This document shows, piece after piece, positions 62,348-64,000 of a stretch of 64,000 bases of DNA. Made by a program: the position numbers and the translations under genes. The stretch's first letter is position 1; each line of letters starts with the position of its first letter. The notes beneath the pieces were generated by a model. That model was not told where the DNA came from and ran no database searches. It saw only the letters and a list, made by a program, of their open reading frames with translations. This DNA is from SZUA-265 sp965651905 (GTDB taxonomy: Bacteria; Myxococcota_A; Polyangia; Polyangiales; Polyangiaceae), in contig CBFGUG010000007.1 in NCBI GenBank assembly GCA_965651905.1, forward strand, positions 98,761-162,760, written 5' to 3'.

Positions 62348-63001
62348 ATGTCTGAGCCAGAGTTCGTGGTGGTCTTTCCGCTTTTTCCTGCAATCACGCA
62401 GCTGGACTTCACTGGACCGTTCGAAGTCTTTCAGCGAGTGCCGAACGCACGTTGTGTGCTGGCGTCGACGTCGGGCGGAGAGCTGAACGTCGGTCAGAAC
62501 ATGACGCTGTCGGATCTCTTGAAGCTGAGCGACGTACCGCGGTGCGATCTCTTGTGCGTGCCTGGAGGTTACGGCGTGGTGCGCGCTGCACGTGATCAGG
62601 CCTTGCTCGCAGAGCTGCGCCGCTTGGCGGACAGCGCGCGGTACATCACGTCGGTGTGTACGGGTTCGCTGCTGCTCGGCGCGGCCGGCTTGTTGCGCGG
62701 CAAGCGAGCGGCTTGCCATTGGGCGTGGCGCGAACGACTCTCGCAGTACGAGGCAATCGTCGACCCAGGCCGCGTCGTACGCGACGGCAACCTGATCACG
62801 GGCGGCGGCGTCACCGCAGGCATCGACATGGCGCTCACGGTCACCGCAGAGCTAGCCGGTCGCACGTTCGCCGAAGGTTTACAGCTTGCACTCGAATACG
62901 CGCCCGAGCCCCCCTTCGACAGCGGCCGCCCAGAATCAGCCCGCCCCGAGCTGGTCGAAGCCGTGAGAGAGCGCGTGCGCGAGCAACTGCAGGCGACGTG
63001 A
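62348..63001 (+). CDS. DJ-1/PfpI family protein (isonitrile-hydratase-like)
   Basis: 217 residues from ATG 62348 (GGAGG at 62334-62338 upstream). Landmarks: 'FPLFPAITQLDFTGPFEVFQ', 'LLCVPGGYGVVRAA', the nucleophile elbow 'ITSVCTGSLLLGAAG' with Cys about 104, 'RAACHWAWRERL', and 'LITGGGVTAGIDMALTV'. Sequence pattern is close to Pseudomonas isonitrile hydratase (InhA). The regulator just upstream and divergent supports a catabolic or detoxifying enzyme. Confidence 0.88.
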   Translation: MSEPEFVVVFPLFPAITQLDFTGPFEVFQRVPNARCVLASTSGGELNVGQNMTLSDLLKLSDVPRCDLLCVPGGYGVVRAARDQALLAELRRLADSARYITSVCTGSLLLGAAGLLRGKRAACHWAWRERLSQYEAIVDPGRVVRDGNLITGGGVTAGIDMALTVTAELAGRTFAEGLQLALEYAPEPPFDSGRPESARPELVEAVRERVREQLQAT

Positions 63002-63099
63002 CGGACGCTGCCCCGATCTCCGATTTGCAGCTCGGCGTGGAGTCAATGCTCGTTGCGTGCAGCGCGAGGTCGCGCAGGCGCTGGGTCGCGAGCCACTCG

Positions 63100-63285
63100 T
63101 CAAAGCTGCCCAGCAACGAGCCGGACTTGCGCCGCCGCGTCTTCCGCAGCGGTATCGTCGGGCGCAGCGCCGTCGGCCTCCGACGTCATCTCGCCCGGTG
63201 GGCTCGTAACAACGCGGAGATCGTCATCGTCGTCACCTTGGCAGGAGAGAGCCAAGATCATCAACCCGCATAATCCGCGCCGCAT
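63100..63285 (-). CDS. Possible short lipoprotein, perhaps frameshifted
   Basis: The frame encodes 61 residues with a good lipoprotein signal ('LCGLMILALSC') and an acidic start of the mature part ('QGDDDDDL'). It ends at 63100. One frame over, a coding-like stretch continues ('GSFDEWLATQRLRDLALHA', down to about 63000), so the original gene may have been longer and shifted near 63105. There is no recognised family. Confidence 0.4.
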   Translation of the reverse strand: MRRGLCGLMILALSCQGDDDDDLRVVTSPPGEMTSEADGAAPDDTAAEDAAAQVRLVAGQL

Positions 63286-63410
63286 AGTTCACTGCTGGGG
63301 AACCACATCTCGGCCCGCTGCAACCCGAGTGGTCGGAGCGTAACGTAGCACACCAAAGCGGGCGCCTCCGCCGCGAGCCCGACGAGCGAGTTGCCGCGGC
63401 CAGATTCCGT

Positions 63411-64000
63411 GAGACGAGAAACTCTTGCGAGGAGCTCCGGGCAGCCAAAGCTCGAAAGAGAAACTCTCCGCGAGGCTCACGGGAGCCGCTCGCGGAACTA
63501 AAAACTCTCCGACGAAGCTCACGGGAGCAAGATTTGTAACTCGCCAGTTACGTCCGGGCTCAGCCGCTGCCGCCGAACGAGTTCAAACTCCTTCGCCAAG
63601 CTCCCTGGAGCCTCAACTCGAACCAAAAACTCGTTCGCCAAGCTCCCGGCAGCCTCCGCGAGACGAAAAACTCTCTGACGAGGCTCACGGGAGCAAGATT
63701 TGTAACTCGCCAGTTACTCTACGGGCTCAGCCGCTGCCTGCGGACGAGTTCGAACTCTTTCACCAGGCTCCCCGGAGCCTCAACTCGAACGACAAGCTCC
63801 CTCGCGAAGCTCCCGGCAGCCTCCGCAAGACGAGAAACTCTCCGATGAGGCTCACGGGAGCCCGTTTGTAACTGGCGAGTTACAAATAGGCTCAGCCGCA
63901 GCCCCCGAACCACTCCAAACTCTTTCCCCAAAGGTTCAGGGAGCCTCCAGAGGCTCGTCGGACTCAGGCGTTTGACTCGATCGAGCCTCCCGAGGCTCTT
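63411..64000. repeat. Palindrome array with 41-42 bp period and 166 bp higher-order unit
   Basis: An AACTC (or AAGCTC) element inside short palindromes recurs at 63420, 63462, 63503, 63586, 63628, 63669, 63753, 63794, 63836, 63918 and 63960; intervals are 41-42 or twice that. A second palindrome type such as AGGCTCC-CC-GGAGCCT alternates with the first (for example GAGTTCGAACTC). Every fourth unit carries GTAACT-4-AGTTAC at 63536, 63702 and 63868, exactly 166 bases apart (4 x 41.5). Neither 41 nor 166 is a multiple of three, so the array is not coding. It continues to the window edge (GAGCCTC-CC-GAGGCTC at 63984-63999). Confidence 0.85.
63536..63883. repeat. Three GTAACT-AGTTAC stem-loops, 166 bp apart
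   Basis: The stems at 63536-63551 and 63702-63717 have the loop CGCC. The third, 63868-63883, has the same arms but the loop GGCG, the reverse complement, and its stem is extended outward (TTTGTAACT...AGTTACAAA). These mark the higher-order period of the array. Confidence 0.85.

Noticed and set aside
63425..63871. Protein of 148 residues on the plus strand across the second array
   Set aside because: Periods of 41-42 and 166 are not multiples of three, the translation is low-complexity and changes frame relative to the repeat, and there is no start signal.

Overview
The window looks like a chromosomal piece of a Gram-negative, high-GC predatory or biopolymer-degrading bacterium of the phylum Myxococcota, most likely class Polyangia. 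The evidence is the high GC content with strong G/C in third codon positions, many predicted lipoproteins with long Asp/Ser-rich linkers, MYXO-CTERM-type C-terminal sorting signals, frequent GTG starts with 4-base GTGA or ATGA overlaps, and secreted cellulose and beta-glucan hydrolases. Genus and species cannot be read from the sequence alone. There are no insertion sequences, prophage genes or CRISPR arrays.

Layout. 0-6 kb: end of a HAD phosphatase, tRNA-Arg(CCT), a GH3 beta-glucosidase lipoprotein followed by a decayed copy of its own 5' end, then two tandem paralogous lipoproteins, the second TPR-bearing and frameshifted. 6-13.4 kb: lineage-specific lipoproteins, a 41-bp-phased array of short palindromes (about 8.0-8.44 kb), and several weakly coding stretches, one carrying an orphan MYXO-CTERM tail. 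13.4-18.7 kb: a winged-helix repressor divergent from a translationally coupled ABC-HlyD-TolC operon whose ABC subunit has lost its ATPase motifs. 19-31 kb: AraC regulators, two GH5 glycosidases, a GH16 beta-glucanase with the circularly permuted fold known from Fibrobacter, a GST/DoxX pair, a Kelch lipoprotein, a TPR-methyltransferase fusion and a C-type-lectin lipoprotein. 31.7-36.7 kb: SDR/SRPBCC genes opposite an AraC regulator, then a complete hipBA-like toxin-antitoxin pair with nested palindromes in its promoter. 37-49 kb: an Asp-rich Cys-rich lipoprotein, an unusual two-gene unit (PilZ-like/GNAT-like protein plus haem-oxygenase-like diiron protein), DUF1244, a methyltransferase/lipoprotein pair and a DUF1501/DUF1549 pair. 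49-60 kb: housekeeping and envelope genes (glnS, metallophosphoesterase, TonB-like protein, serB, an ECF sigma/FecR pair, menB, a MepA-type endopeptidase, DUF3820, cupin). 60-64 kb: AraC and GlxA-type regulators, a DJ-1/PfpI enzyme, two small tandem repeats and a second ~41.5-bp-phased palindrome array with a 166-bp higher-order period that runs off the end of the window.

How it fits together. GH16 (endo-beta-glucanase), two GH5 enzymes (endoglucanase type) and GH3 (beta-glucosidase) form a plausible cell-surface pathway from beta-glucan to glucose. Three are predicted lipoproteins and one carries a sorting tail, so the enzymes would stay on the cell. Five AraC-family regulators sit among these and the small-molecule enzymes. 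The most unusual items are the two phased palindrome arrays, the ATPase-dead transporter inside an intact tripartite operon, and the permuted GH16.
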